Of a stretch of DNA of 64,000 bases, positions 45,864-57,834 are shown piece after piece. Numbering within the stretch: position 1 is the stretch's first letter; each line of letters begins with the position of its first letter. Origin of the DNA: Acephala macrosclerotiorum (lineage: Eukaryota > Ascomycota > Leotiomycetes > Helotiales > Mollisiaceae). Under the pieces are notes generated by a model, which was not told the DNA's origin, made no database searches, and was given only the letters and a program-made list of their open reading frames with translations. Position numbers and translations under genes: made by a program. Location: the NCBI GenBank assembly GCA_014904845.1, contig MU119218.1, positions 55,536-119,535 on the forward strand. Reading direction: 5' to 3'.

Positions 45864-47078
45864 GGCAGTGGTAGAGAAGAAGAACGGAGTAAGATTGAAC
45901 GCTAAAGTTTGATGAACGTAGAGAAGAGCGGAAAGGAAAGTCGAGACAGCGAATTTGAAAAAGGACATAGAGCAGGAAACCCGATTAATGTGGCCTAGCG
46001 AGTGCCGTGTAACTCGGCATTAGTTACGTGACACTATTCAAACCGAGAATTGAATAGGGGCGGAATCAGAAGTACCTGCCCGAATAAAGAGATACAGTCC
46101 TGCCAAGTCCAAATTGATCATAACCCAGAGTTTTCTGAAGGCTTATGAATAGACATTGATTTAAAGTATCATTGTCGTATCCACATGTCGACGGATTCTG
46201 TCCGCTATGGAGAAATGTGGAAAGCGACCTCATCTCCATGAGGTCATTGCGATGGATACTTGTCTGCCTAGTTTCTCGTTCAAAGTAAGTTGATGGAGAC
46301 TCCGCTCTTGAGGGGAGAGTGACTGTAGATGAATGGAGAAAGTCGGCGTTGAAATGAAATTAAGTGCAAGCGAATGCCGGATCACTTCAGCCACTCCTCT
46401 CCAGCTTTTAGCTCGCTGAACTTCCGCCTTGAATGCCTCGGTTCTAGGGCATCAACGGGCACAAACGGGCACAGGTTGCTACAAACTTCACTGAAAGAAT
46501 ATATTCACACCGTACTTCACCCTAGACCGCTTTAGTACTAGACTGTTTGCGATACGGAGCTTTTTCCGGTTCTCTCTTCAACAACTTCTTTTCATCCTTA
46601 CTATAACCTCCCTCGTCTTCGAAGACAACGTGAAATGCTCTGATTCATACGATAACAAGGCGAAGTCGCTCAGACTCACGCATCAGCAGGAACATCGCGA
46701 CGCCAACATTTGGGCGAGGCATCCTTTCCACCATCCTAATGCGAGAACGGACATCCGAACGGAGTCCGCAATAACTTCAAAGATGTAAAACAGTGGCGCT
46801 GTATAAAGCTAGTGCTCTTTTTCACGTAGCCACTTGTTTGAAGTTTGGGCTGAGTTTGGCGCAGGAGACGGATCGTGACAGGTTCCGGGCGCGATGTAGA
46901 TCCGCTGCGGAAGTGCTGTGCAACGACACGACTCACCGACGGTCCGACCAAGCCATCTTCTCATGATGCGAGATCAGGTCTCGGATCTACACTGCATATA
47001 AAAATGGAGTCCAGGTTTCTTCGTTTTTGATCTCTTTTCTTGGACATCAACTCTCAAGGCCATACAATAAACGCGACA
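45864..47078. other. Intergenic, nothing recognised
   Basis: Over a kilobase between the dead transporter and the amidohydrolase holds no supported gene. The last 100 bases before 47079 include a TATAAAA at 46998-47004, about 80 bp upstream of the amidohydrolase start, which may be its core promoter. Confidence 0.4.
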
Positions 47079-48499
47079 ATGGCAAGCACGCTCATCCACT
47101 CAGTCCGGCTCTTCGACGGCAACACCACCATCTCACAAAATGGTTGCATCGTTCTCAAAAATGGCCTCATCTCCAATATCCTCCTCATCACACCATCTCC
47201 TCTTCCAGCAGCAGCAACAGTCATCGATGGTACAGACCACACAGTCCTTCCAGGCCTCATCGATGCTCACGTGCACGCGCACGATGGAGAGCCTGAACTG
47301 AAGCAAGCGCTCGGATTTGGCGTCACTACTGTTTTGGATATGTTCAATGAACCGGACCATGTGCAGAGTTTGAAGAAGTTGGTGAAGAACAGGTTGGATC
47401 TGGCGGATTTTAGGTCGGCTTGTCATGCTGCGACGATTGAGGGTGGTTGGCCTGCTCCTGTGATTATGGCGACTTTGGATAGGGAGATGGTAAGATTTCC
47501 TTTCTCTATGAGAGAACGAGGGAAGAAGATCTTGAGTTAACTCGCGAAGTATAGGCGACTGAGAAGATTAAGGGGTGGCCAAAGCTGGCGAGCCCGGACG
47601 AGGCAGAGGCCTTTGTGGTTGCCAATATTGAAAAGGGCGCTGAGTAGGATTCCAATTCCCCTACCTTCTGTTCAATTACTCATGATTGTAGTCATATTAA
47701 ATTGATGCAAGAGAGCGGCTCCGTTATCCACGGCGGTCCGATTCCAGTCCCGAGTCCCGAGTTGCAAGCAGCTGTCGTCAAAGCTGCGCATAAGCATGGT
47801 CTCGTGACTCTTGCCCATGCTCTATCGCAGAAGGAGACCCTCCTCGCACTGGAAGCAGGAGTAGATGGTCTTGCGCATTGTTTCTGCGATGAACCGCCAA
47901 GTCAGGAACTCGTAGCTGCCTACAAGAAGAACAACAGCTTCTTGATCCCGACTCTGGTTGTGGCTTCGACGCTCACCGGCGAGGAAACTGAGAGCACGAA
48001 AGAACATGTCGAGAACCACTTGGCCGGAAGGCTTTTGAGCGAGGAGGGGAAGAGCTGTTTCTGTAAAAGGATGCTGATGGGTCAGCCGACATGTCGGGTG
48101 GACTATTCCTATCAAGCCGTGAAACTGTTGAAGGCCAATGGCTTCGATATCGTCGCGTAAGCATAGGCTTTCACTGGGCTACAGACGGAAGTGCTGATTT
48201 GCGATTACAGGGGCTCAGATACGGCAACAGGTCTTGCGGGCACGGCTTTTGGCCTATCTTTTCATCAGGAATTGTCCCTCTACGTTGGGAGATGTGGGTT
48301 CACTCCCGAAGAGGCACTGAAGAGTGCTACCTCCACAACAGCCAGGAGATTCAATATGCCTGACCGAGGTAGGCTGGCTGAGGGATTGAGAGCTGATGTC
48401 TTGCTGGTAAAGGGAGATCCCACCGAAGATATCCGATGCACATTGAATATCGCTGGAGTCTGGAGAGGAGGTCAAGCTCTCGGCGGAGGACCGAGTTGA
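47079..48499 (+). CDS. Metal-dependent amidohydrolase
   Basis: Four exons (47079-47489, 47555-47643, 47692-48156, 48211-48499) with introns of 65, 48 and 54 bp join to 417 residues. The protein has the amidohydrolase layout: a small beta-domain start (LIHSVRLFDGN), metal ligands HVH at 64-66 (PGLIDAHVHAH), then strand-end His residues in LVTLAHAL and GLAHCF, and the catalytic Asp in AGSDTATG, which lies across the third splice. The C-terminus returns to the beta-domain (GRLAEGLRADVLLVKGDP). The family hydrolyses C-N bonds in cyclic or linear amides, such as imidazolonepropionase or aryldialkyl relatives. The substrate is unknown. A start at 47040 would add 13 residues with no counterpart in the fold. 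It lies in tandem with an aldolase-fold gene 584 bp downstream. Confidence 0.88.
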
Positions 48500-49083
48500 A
48501 GGACTATATATCTAGCAGTAAATTGAGCTTCATATGACCAACCACTCGAAGCCCCCTGAATGGTGCTCGGTAACTTGACCTCGGCACTTTCCTGAATGGT
48601 CTAGCGCCAAATGCACCCCGCAGCCTCGCTAAGACGGATATGTTCCGTTGAAGTATCCCCGCTCCTGCCTTTGCAAAGGCGCACGACCTCTCTTCTCTTT
48701 TGTCTTCATTTACATCTTCTTCTTACTCCTCTACAACTTCCTTCACGGATACTACATCTAATTGTATTCATTGGGCAGCGAGCGATAGGCGACGGACATA
48801 CATACAGTGAAAGGCTATTCAACGTCAGCACTTCCGGCCTTGGCAGCCCCTCACTTTACAACTACAACCCCACTGCAGCTCGCCCTTGCCACCAATTCCA
48901 ACCTTAAAGTCAATTCTCTAACCTTATATATGTCGTTTCTAAAATAAAATAAAACTCGAAATTCCAGTTCGGTCACAAAATTTACCTAGATTACTTCTCT
49001 CGCCTCCTCGGTCTTTCAGGTATACATAAACCTTTCTTCTCTTCTTAAACTCTATTCTACATCAAAAACAACGAGAAAGCAAA
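48500..49083. promoter_or_regulatory. Upstream region of the class II aldolase-fold gene
   Basis: Pyrimidine-rich sequence (CTTTCTTCTC-like) covers the last 100 bases before the start codon, as in many fungal promoters. No other feature seen. Confidence 0.35.
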
Positions 49084-50241
49084 ATGGCACCCCCAACAGC
49101 AACCCACGACCCCGCCGAAACCGGCATCTCAGTCCCAACCAATGGACATGACAAGCTCGGTACCGCGACCCATGAGCCCGGCCTCACCAAGCCACAGGCC
49201 GAGAAGCAAGAGATCAAGATGCCCTCCATAAGAGCCAGACAGGTTGATTCCGGTTAGTGCGACCCTGTTATTGTTTTGTTTTTGACGTTTCTTGAAGAAC
49301 TTGCTGCTATGACTGCGAAGCTTGTTGAAGGGAAGTTGATGACGCGTTTGACAGATCCGTATAAGGAGCGGGAGTATCAGAAGGGGAGGTTGGCGTTGGC
49401 GTTTAGAATTTTTGCCAAGTTGGGGTTTGATGAGGGTGTTGCGGGGCATATTACTTTGAGGGTGCGTTTGCCTGACATCCAACATTGATCACATCTGCCA
49501 TGAGCAGCATTAGAGCAAGTTTATGCCAGAATTTGGCTGACAAAGTCAGGATCCCGTGGAGCCAGACAGCTTTTGGGTTAATCCCTTCGGCGTAGCATGG
49601 CCTCTTCTCAAAGCTTCAGACCTCATCCGCGTCAGCAAAGATGGCAAAGTTGTTGACGGTGGCCCCTGCCGTCTCCTCAACACTGCTGGTAAGCACTAAA
49701 GCATCCTCGATTCCCATATGATTACTGATCCTCCCATCTAGCATACATGATCCACCACGCCGTCCACACAGCCCGCCCAGAAATCAACTGTGTTGCCCAC
49801 TCGCACTCGATTTACGGTCGCGCTTTCTGCTCCCTCGGCCGAAACCTCGACATCATAACCCAAGATTCCTGCGCCTTCCACAACGACATCGCTCTCTACA
49901 CTACTTTCCGCGGCGTTGTCCTAGTCGAGGAAGAAGGACACGCTATTGCGGAAGCGCTTGGAGGGAAGAAAGCTGCTTTATTGCAGAACCATGGTCTGTT
50001 GACTTGCGGAAAGACGATTGAGAGTGCGGTGTTTTGGTTCATGAGTTTGGAGAAGTGTTGTCATGCTCAGCTTTTGGCGGATGCTGCTGCGGGTGGGAGG
50101 GGACATGAGACGGTGAAGATTGATGAGAAAGATGCTGCTTATACGTACCAGGCGGTTGGGACTGAGGGTGCGGGGTGGTTCAGTGCGAAGCCGACGTTTG
50201 ACATGATGGAGCATCAGGCAGGGGTGGATTATAAGTGGTGA
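49084..50241 (+). CDS. Class II aldolase/adducin-fold protein
   Basis: Exons 49084-49252, 49298-49461, 49550-49688 and 49742-50241 give 323 residues. After a disordered 45-residue lead, the fold begins with [37 protein letters not shown]. Features of the zinc enzymes follow: the [12 protein letters not shown] loop, HSH at 177-179 ([11 protein letters not shown]) and a third ligand in [11 protein letters not shown] (His241). These ligands bind Zn2+ in fuculose-phosphate aldolase relatives. Fungal homologues are usually annotated only as class II aldolase/adducin head proteins, with meiotic or sugar-phosphate roles suggested but not shown. All four introns' phases agree with the frame. The preceding amidohydrolase is on the same strand. 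Confidence 0.9.
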
Positions 50242-50314
50242 GCTGAGATATGGGGCATTTGGGGGAGTTTGGTCGGTGGGATAGGGGTATTATCAGATTG
50301 CATCAAGGAATAGG

Positions 50315-52413
50315 TTGGGTGAAGGCATTCGTTCGACGCAGACTTCGAATCGTTGCATAGCTGCGAATGGAGCACGGACGAATGTGGTGCAGTTCTACGA
50401 AGCTGATATTAAGGACGAAACAAGCTTTACAGTGTGTTATGTCTGCTACGCAACTATGATCGAGCCTTACGCCAGAATAAAGTCGGAATTTGTCGCCTAT
50501 CAACCATACCCACCCGATACTTTGGTTTATTGCGGCCTCAGATATCCTAGCCTTCGAGCTCTCCTCTCCCAGTGCATCCTCAGTAATAGCATTGAAAAAC
50601 TCGTACACTATGCGTCTCGCTTTACAACGCTGACACTCACACCATGTTTCCGTTCCAAGATCACCGACTCGAGACCGACGTATGTCATACGAGACGGCGA
50701 GGTACCACAGTTCGCCATATGCCATACCTGTTTCGATTTCCATATCCGTCACACGGCATTCGAAGACCGATTCGAGTGCACAACATTTACCCAGGAGATG
50801 GATTGGCATTGTTGGATCGGCTCTCCAAATGGAACACCGGAAATTATGGGGACTCCGTTTTTCAGAAGACCCAGATTGGGACAATTTCGTCGAACAAGTC
50901 TCAACGCGACTTCGAATTCCAGACTGCACTAGACTCGAGCAAGCTTTAGTACCAGTCGTGGATGAACAAGGTCAGCGCATGGCGTTCAAGGCAACAAAAG
51001 AAGAGCCCCAACAACATTTGTTCTGCTTACTATTATGATCATCTAGCGTACACATCATTCCCAATTTATGGGAGTCTGCACCGCTGGCTGATGGTCAGAT
51101 TAGCAAGGCTACTTGTAAATTAGCGGGGCAATACTCAAAGCTAGCTATGATAGTTTCCATCAAACGCCAACAAGTTGATGTTCGGGAAAGGCCGTTATGT
51201 ACGCTGAGCTGGAGCTTCCTGGATGTTTTGGACAACGAGGAATCGACAAAGGAGAGATGGTTTGTGAGTTCTAAGCGCACGGCGAGCTGTCACGATAGTA
51301 CCATTTTCGCCGATATCCAACAGTCATGGCTTGTCCTCGTTGTTACTGTCTGTGTATACGCCTTTTTTGGAGCCAATCATCTTTTTCGACCAGTCCAAAG
51401 AGCCATTAGACGTGGGAGAATCAGACAATGCTCATGGCTTCCGTCTAGCTGTCCAGATTACCACCCCGCATTGGACACCGCGAATTTTGAAAACTCCTCT
51501 GTCTGGCGTGGTCGCCGCCTTCGCCTCGCTCTCGCTGAGGGCTTCGGTAGTAATATGAGCTGGAACGTTCTCATAAATGTAGCAGCCTACATTCAAGTCA
51601 GCCTTTTGCGTGTGGGGGCAAAGATCGGGGCTTCAAGCAAGATAGCGAAAGAAGATGGTACGGATGTATCAAGACGAACCCCTCCAATTCAAAGGACACC
51701 GACTCCAAGGATGTCGACATAATGATTTGCAAAGACTGTCTTGACAATACGACCTGGCACACTTGGATGAAATTCGCCTCATTCTTCACCGAGGATATCA
51801 CAGATGCAGCATATAACAAATACAGCGACACGACCGGCATTGCCTGTCACTCGTATACCAAACGTACTCGTTCCTCCATTGAGACTGCTGCGGATACTGG
51901 AGCATTTGTTTCTTGGTCAAAAATTTGGAACGATCGAGCCAATTTGATGATGATGATGATGAGAGATGTTCGTGAGCTGTGGCTCCAAGAGCGAGGATTA
52001 AATGCGGCCTCTTATAGATACTAGAACAGTGGACAGTTCTTGCTGGATCAAAGGGCGAGTATTCTGAGGGAAGAGCTGGAAAGAATCGCTAAGACCACTG
52101 CTTACAATGGGGAGCTGGGCTGGCAGCGTTTTATCTCCACGGTCAATTGAGCCCAGGATTCATAAGGAGGGAAAGGAAAGAGATTGACGATGCTAACATG
52201 ATCTGGCAGTGTGGCATGGACTGGAAGACGCAGAAATTAGAAGGGGAACGATGGTGGGCGGAGCCTCGAAGAACACACGAGAACATTGCTGCGCATAAAA
52301 TTACTTTGGGAAATTCTGCATGCCCCCTAAAACCACAAATGGAGATAATATTGATGTTTGAAGAGCTCAGGAAGCTCAGGCAGGACAGTGAGGCTTGCAT
52401 GACTTTAGAATGA
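50315..52413 (+). pseudogene. Fungal Cys-rich multi-CxxC family protein, decayed
   Basis: Segments of one protein recur over several frames. TVCYVCYATMIEPY, then YCGLRYPSLRALLSQC, FAICHTCFDFHIRHTAFEDRF and the DWDNFVEQVSTRLRIPDC part follow after a frame change near 50830. Downstream come ICKDCLDNTTWHTW, AAYNKYSDTTGIACHSYTKRT and a final helix with RRERKEIDDANMIW and EELRKLRQ. Paired CxxC motifs followed by an aromatic/hydrophobic stretch are typical of a large family in moulds (often called integral membrane protein although no helix is visible). The opposite strand is also open over the first 600 bases, so I rely on the repeated CxxC pattern for strand. Stops at 51036-51038 and 51720-51722 and several frame changes make it non-functional, unless many introns were missed. 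Confidence 0.5.
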
Positions 52414-53201
52414 GTGATAGATTGAACCTTTAATAAAGCATAGGATCAGATTGGAAGTCAAATGAAATGCGACTTTCTGAATCATTGGAGCAATGTTTCA
52501 TAATGAGGCATGCCCATCAGTCTAACTTAAAGAAGCGATCTCGCACAAAAATTCAACGCTTTACTCATAACCTACACGTCAAACATTGAACCGCACACGA
52601 TGACTTGAACCTCATTATCAAGTCTGACACCAACATGACCAGATATGCAGCATCGATATACTAGAAGACCCGGCACTTAAGCTTCGGAGACGAAATGAAA
52701 TGAACACCAACTGCACTACTGCTGCCACTTCCCTGCTTTGAGCATGATGATAGTCAAGAACTTCTATTGTCAAAATAGTATTCCTGCCAGTAACCCTGAG
52801 AAATTTGATTGTTTGTCCTCGGAAATTAACCCTGATCAGCAGTGCGATAGATTTCACCAAGTCCAAAATTAAAAATCGCGAACAAAGCTAGGATCTGCTA
52901 TATATCCGACCCAGATTGGGTCAAGATGCCAGCTGGAACATTGGTACTTGAGACTGAAACCGTACAGTACTACTTGCCTCATGTGAACATATTCCAACGC
53001 CAAATAAATTGTATGGAAAAGCACACCTTCGACAGCAAACCAAGAACAGAATACTATGTGAACGGCCACTTGGCACATTTCCCCTCATTTACAAATCTGG
53101 CATCGATCACTGAAGGCATTTGATTCCAAAGAGCTTGAACTTTATCTTCTCATCCCATCGATGCTAATATGTCCACCTCAGGCAAGTAGGTCGGCATCCA
53201 T
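52414..53201. other. Intergenic, nothing recognised
   Basis: No supported gene, RNA or repeat in this stretch between the decayed Cys-rich gene and the 3' end of the hydrolase. Confidence 0.35.
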
Positions 53202-54522
53202 TCACTCAACACTATTGTAAAATTTCAGAATCGCAGCAGCAGTCTCGACAGGCTTCTCCTCAGCAATGAAATGACCACATTCATCACTAATCTGCTCGAC
53301 TTCCAAATTACCCTTTCCCATCCACGATTCCCACACCTTCCGGACGTCGTACCTCTTGCCCAAATAATCAGCGGAATACAGAACCAAGACATCGATGTCG
53401 ATCTTCCTAGCCTTCTTAGCATTCTGATCATTCTCTTGCAGTCTAACATCCTCATCCGAACCGGATCTGTAATCATCGCACGAAGCGTGAATCACAGGAC
53501 CTTTCTTGAAGAACTCTGCATATTTCTCAACAGCGTTATTGGCTTCTAGCTTTTCTCGAGAGGCATCACTCTTTCCCCTCCAACGATCAATGCACATCTT
53601 CACCCACTTATCACCACCATAAGCTTGAATCATATCTGTAGCAAGCTCAACATTGGCAAGGAATGGCCAGTGGAAAGTTCTAACAGATAAGGAAGGTGTG
53701 CTGAAGCTTTGGAATTGGACTAATGTAGGAACGATATCCAGGAAGACTGCACCGACGATGTTGAGACCGCCTTTATTGTGGGTCGGGAGCGAGACGTCGA
53801 CGGCCATGCGGTGACAGAGACGAGCACCGCGGTCGTGGCCTACGATTATGACGGGAGTATTGAGGCCGTCTCGAGTTGGAGGGAACATGCTGGTGAGCCT
53901 TGGTATCATGTTTTGTAAGGTGAAGCGCTGTCCGTGGGGAGTGACGAGACCCATTGAGCGACCATACCCAGGGACCTGTGGTTTTTTAGTGAGTTTTATT
54001 CTGGACGTAGGGGAAAAGGAGGACTCGTCTCACGTCCGGAATGAATGGAGGTATGTCCTTGGGAAGAAGTGGGATGAGCTGTTTGAATTGTTAGCTCAAC
54101 TTGTAGACCGGAGTAAGAGGTTCTGCTCACATGTCTCCACCTGCACCGCAGCTTAGAGTTAGAGAAACTAGCCCAAACAAAACTTTGAAGGAAGAAATGC
54201 CTCACAATGCAAAGCAACGGACAAAGAAGCGGCTCAGGACACAATAGGAGGAGGCATGCGATACGTACATGAAGTTTCTGAAATATGATCAACTTGTCGT
54301 CTCAAGCAGAGGGGAGGGAGTGACCGCTTACGACTGAGGGTATCCATGTAGTAGAACTAGCACAGGTTTCTGTATCTTCTCTCCTCCGGCGATGCCTCGG
54401 TGATAGTAAAAGATGCGGTCTCTTCCTAGAGTGCTGTAATTGCTCTCAAGTCCTAGTCCAGTCATATGGGTAACGTCGTCGTCTGGAATATCTTCCATCC
54501 AAGGCACATTTCGCAAAGACAT
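53202..54522 (-). CDS. Alpha/beta hydrolase (epoxide hydrolase/dehalogenase-like) with microexons
   Basis: Five exons (54522-54332, 54277-54269, 54140-54131, 54078-54034, 53975-53202) give 342 residues. Exons 2 and 3 are only 9 and 10 nt, yet the join restores the family sequence exactly: HGYPQS, NFM, WRH, LIPLLPKDIPPFIPD, VPGYGRSMG. All introns begin GT and end AG. The protein has the oxyanion-hole motif HGYP (59-62), the nucleophile Asp133 in GHDRGARL (Asp rather than Ser marks epoxide hydrolases and haloacid-type dehalogenases) and the catalytic His320 in DECGHFIAEEKP. A cap domain lies between about 150 and 250. Substrate unknown; probably cytosolic detoxification or secondary metabolism. 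The annotation of exons 2 and 3 is by sequence logic, not expression data. Confidence 0.82.
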
Positions 54523-55547
54523 TGTGGTACTTCGTGTTTCTTGTGTAGGCTACTGGTGTGGTAAGTGATTGAATATGCCAGGCGAGTATTAACGAATCAA
54601 ACAGAGAAATGACAACAAAGGAATGATACAAATTCGGCAGTAGACTTGAGTATGTGTGATCGAGAAGCAATTTGATGCTTGAGAGGTATTTTGAATGCCG
54701 GCGAGGGTTATTCCTTTAGATCATTGACGTCATCAGAGACAAGTGATCTTCGTGGATTGAGTGATATGCCGAGGAACTTGTTCCAAAGAAAAGGGATTGG
54801 TAGAACGAGCAAGAAGAGCAATATATGTGACATTTCTGCGAGCTTGCTGCGGACTCCGAGGTCGGAGCATTGCCCAACACGTGACAGATCCCTCATCGAA
54901 AGCTACATCTCACATATTCCTCATGCATATGGTGTGCACATGCCATAAATATAAGATGACTTTGCATGGCGACTTCGGAGTAAGCAGAAGTCCACGCGGT
55001 CCAATCCGTTGTTCTATGGCATTTCGATCTGTCGCGCTTCAAGGCTCAAGGGGGCTAATTTCTTGATTCTCGCATCTTTAACCTCTACCTTGATATCGGC
55101 CACCGTCGCCTTATGCTGTGGTATTCATTACCTGTAGCACACACATCTCGAGTACGTGACAGCACCTGGGAAAATTTCCACCGCTCTCAATCTCACAGCT
55201 TAGTTGCCTCCACAACTCAAATTAGACCCCTCGAGGGGGTGTATTCAACTCAGCTTCCAAAATTGCATACAAAACATGTAAAGAATAGATAACAGACGCT
55301 TGCAGTCAAGGAACTACTGGAGAGCACGCAATGAGAGATGTTGAAAGGGTTTCGAATTAGGTTCGGAGGTATCCATAATCGTGTTGATAGTGTATGTTTT
55401 GTCCAATACATCTACTTCGAGCGAGTGACAGCGCTTGCTGTTATTGTTGGTCCTGTCAGCGCTTTTCAATCTGCCAATACTAGCTGAGAAAGCCTAGACA
55501 AGGTTGAAAGATCAAAAATGCGGCTTCTAGCTTTTTCATAGCCTGGC
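54523..55547. other. Intergenic, nothing recognised
   Basis: One kilobase upstream of the hydrolase and 3' of the trypsin-like gene. Short frames on both strands lack motifs. Confidence 0.35.
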
Positions 55548-57431
55548 TCAACTCTTACCTAAGTCGATCGACATCAGCAGCTTCAAAGCATCAGGAACTT
55601 CCTTCTGGAGGAACTGCTTTATCGCCACGTATGGTATTCCATGTCGCATCGCGGTCTTGTCATCCCAAGACGAGTGAAGACCGATCAATGTCCCATCCGC
55701 CGCAGATAATAGAGGAGCGCCTGCCAGATCACAAAATGTCGGTGTCAGTGTACCACTTTCCTACATCGAAGAAGCCGATGGAGATATCCTAGGAGACTAA
55801 AACAAGCAGGATGGCCTGCGGTTGCATGCTCAAGGCTGTAGAAGCAACGACACCGAATGGATAGAAGTGTTTCGAGACAGTGACTTACCCGAATGTCCCC
55901 AATACGTCCAAGCGTCGTGCTTCAGGGCACCGATCTCGGAATTGTCTTGGGGGTCAACGCCTGGTACCTGAGGATACGGAAGTCAGCCTTTGTTACTAAC
56001 ATGAACCAAGAGCATACCCGTCGATATGCGAATGAAAGTCCTAGGCAGATTAGGAAATTGATAGTCTGGGGTGCCAAATTTCACCTACCATACCGCGGAA
56101 TTTGCCCTTCGACACTTCTACCAGGTTGTACTTGGTCTTCCGCTCGGAGGTAGACTCGAGGTCATCTCTACCAGGTTGTCCGATGCAGTATATAGGCATG
56201 TTGCTGGGCAGAGTGTCCGTAGTAATCTCCACAAATGGAAGAGTAGGCATCAACCCACCCTTGTCCGACTCCATAACGACTACCTTGAGCAGAGCCAGAT
56301 CGCGCTTTGGATCCCAAACTCTGCACTCGGCTTGAACAGCCAAACCGGTGTAGAACAGAAGCCATTTCTTCTTATTTACAGCCTTATATTCCTCTTCATT
56401 ATCCCCAAAGCAATGCGCGCATGTCAATATCCAGCCTACCTTGTCGATGCAAATGGCACTGCCTGCCTCATATTGCGCGAAGATCAATGTTGCTTCCAGA
56501 GCGTTTCGGAGAGCCGTTTGATTGGGAAGAGCATTAAAAGTAGTAGTCCGTTCAAGGACAATCGCTTCTGCTTTTCCCGGAGCAGTGTGAGCTCAGCAGA
56601 AGCCAACCCGGGGAGTTTAGCTCCAGGAGGCATGACTCTGATGTGGCTGGGGAATGAAGGAGATATGAGTGGCGTTGGATATGCAGAACGATTACCGAGA
56701 GCCCCTGCGGCTGTCATTTCACGATCCACATCTACATATGGGAATACATTTGGCACCATGCCATCGTTCCCAGCTACGCCAAGCAATCCGTTGAACGCGT
56801 CATTGTCCCCAGCCACATGCGGTAATCCATCAAAAGGCATATACGGTATCATGACATTCGGAGCGATATTTATATGAGGTCCGGCAGGTATAGGTCTCGT
56901 GGGTGGCTTCGGTTTATGTTTGGAGACACGTTTCGAGTTCGAACAGCCACCTGGCCGTGGACCCACGCGGCAGCGGGCGCAACTATCGCGAGCATATTTG
57001 ATCTGAGTCGCTGCATCTTCCACATAGACCCAGCATTCTTGTCCCAGTCGACGGCAGGCAGAGCAACGGTCCTCCTCAAACAACTGCTTGCCTAGGTCTG
57101 TCTCCATTATACGGGCGAGGTGGCTGAACGACTGTCGGTTGTTGGGAGTCATTGCATCTAGCTGTGCTTGGCTTTTTGACCACCATTTCCCTAGTATTGC
57201 GGGTACATAGGGTTCTTGGGTCTTGCCCTGGGACCAGTCCCAAGGCAGCCGTGGTTGATCTGCTCGTTGACTCTGCTCCCACTGGTCATGAGACTGGGAA
57301 GCACATGGCACAGACGATCTCTCGGTATTGATATTCGTCTCGGGTGCTGGTGGATTCTCGATAACGCAGACTTCGGAGGGCATATGTTCTCTTTTGACAA
57401 CAGGAGAAGCTGGTGAAGCTGTCCCCGACAT
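55548..57431 (-). CDS. Cys-rich domain plus trypsin-like protease fusion, one frameshift
   Basis: The N-terminal part starts at 57431 and holds a disordered lead, then a Cys motif domain (EEDRCSACRRLGQECWVY, SCARCRVGPRPGGC) and a basic stretch. At about 56590-56560 the frame has to shift by one base: one frame ends, the other carries AIVLERTTTFNALPNQTALRNALEATLIFAQ. The protease part is complete: TCAHCFG with catalytic His, KRDLALLKV with Asp, and GHSGAPLL with Ser assembled across the last intron. Exons after the shift are to 56089, 55967-55889 and 55720-55548, with introns of 121 and 168 bp. A product of about 450-500 residues with a Cys-rich zinc-like head and a serine protease body is inferred. 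The shift may be an error or a recent lesion, so the working status is open. Confidence 0.6.
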
Positions 57432-57830
57432 CACGAACGCATCGACCGTGACATCCGTCTATATTTGGACTCGTGAAGGTATGTTTGAAGTAGAATGTAT
57501 GGCGGATTCTGAGTGATTCGCAGAGGTAGTTAGCATTTGCTAAGTGTATCGATTCGGAGTCGAGAGGTTGGAATTGATAGTCTCCAAGAAGGTAGTCATT
57601 CACGGCGCGGAAAACGCGCTAGGTGCACTCTTGTGGTTAGCGCGTATACACGTGATTTCTGCCAACCCAAGCCGCGATGCCGGTCCAGTGTCCATGGTGT
57701 TCATCACATGTCTGTTTAACTTATTCTTTACCTGAAAAATGGACTGAAAGTCTACCTATGAACGCTATTCGAGTGAATCCCCAACTTGTATACAAACCCA
57801 GCTTACAGAGCATACCCCCCGGACCATCAG
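57432..57830. other. Intergenic, nothing recognised
   Basis: Upstream of the protease gene and downstream of the NACHT pseudogene. No motif or repeat seen. Confidence 0.35.
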
Positions 57831-57834
57831 GCCA

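Noticed and set aside
50303..50929. 208-codon minus-strand frame
   Set aside because: The plus strand over the same bases carries the CxxC family pattern; the minus frame has no recognisable motif.
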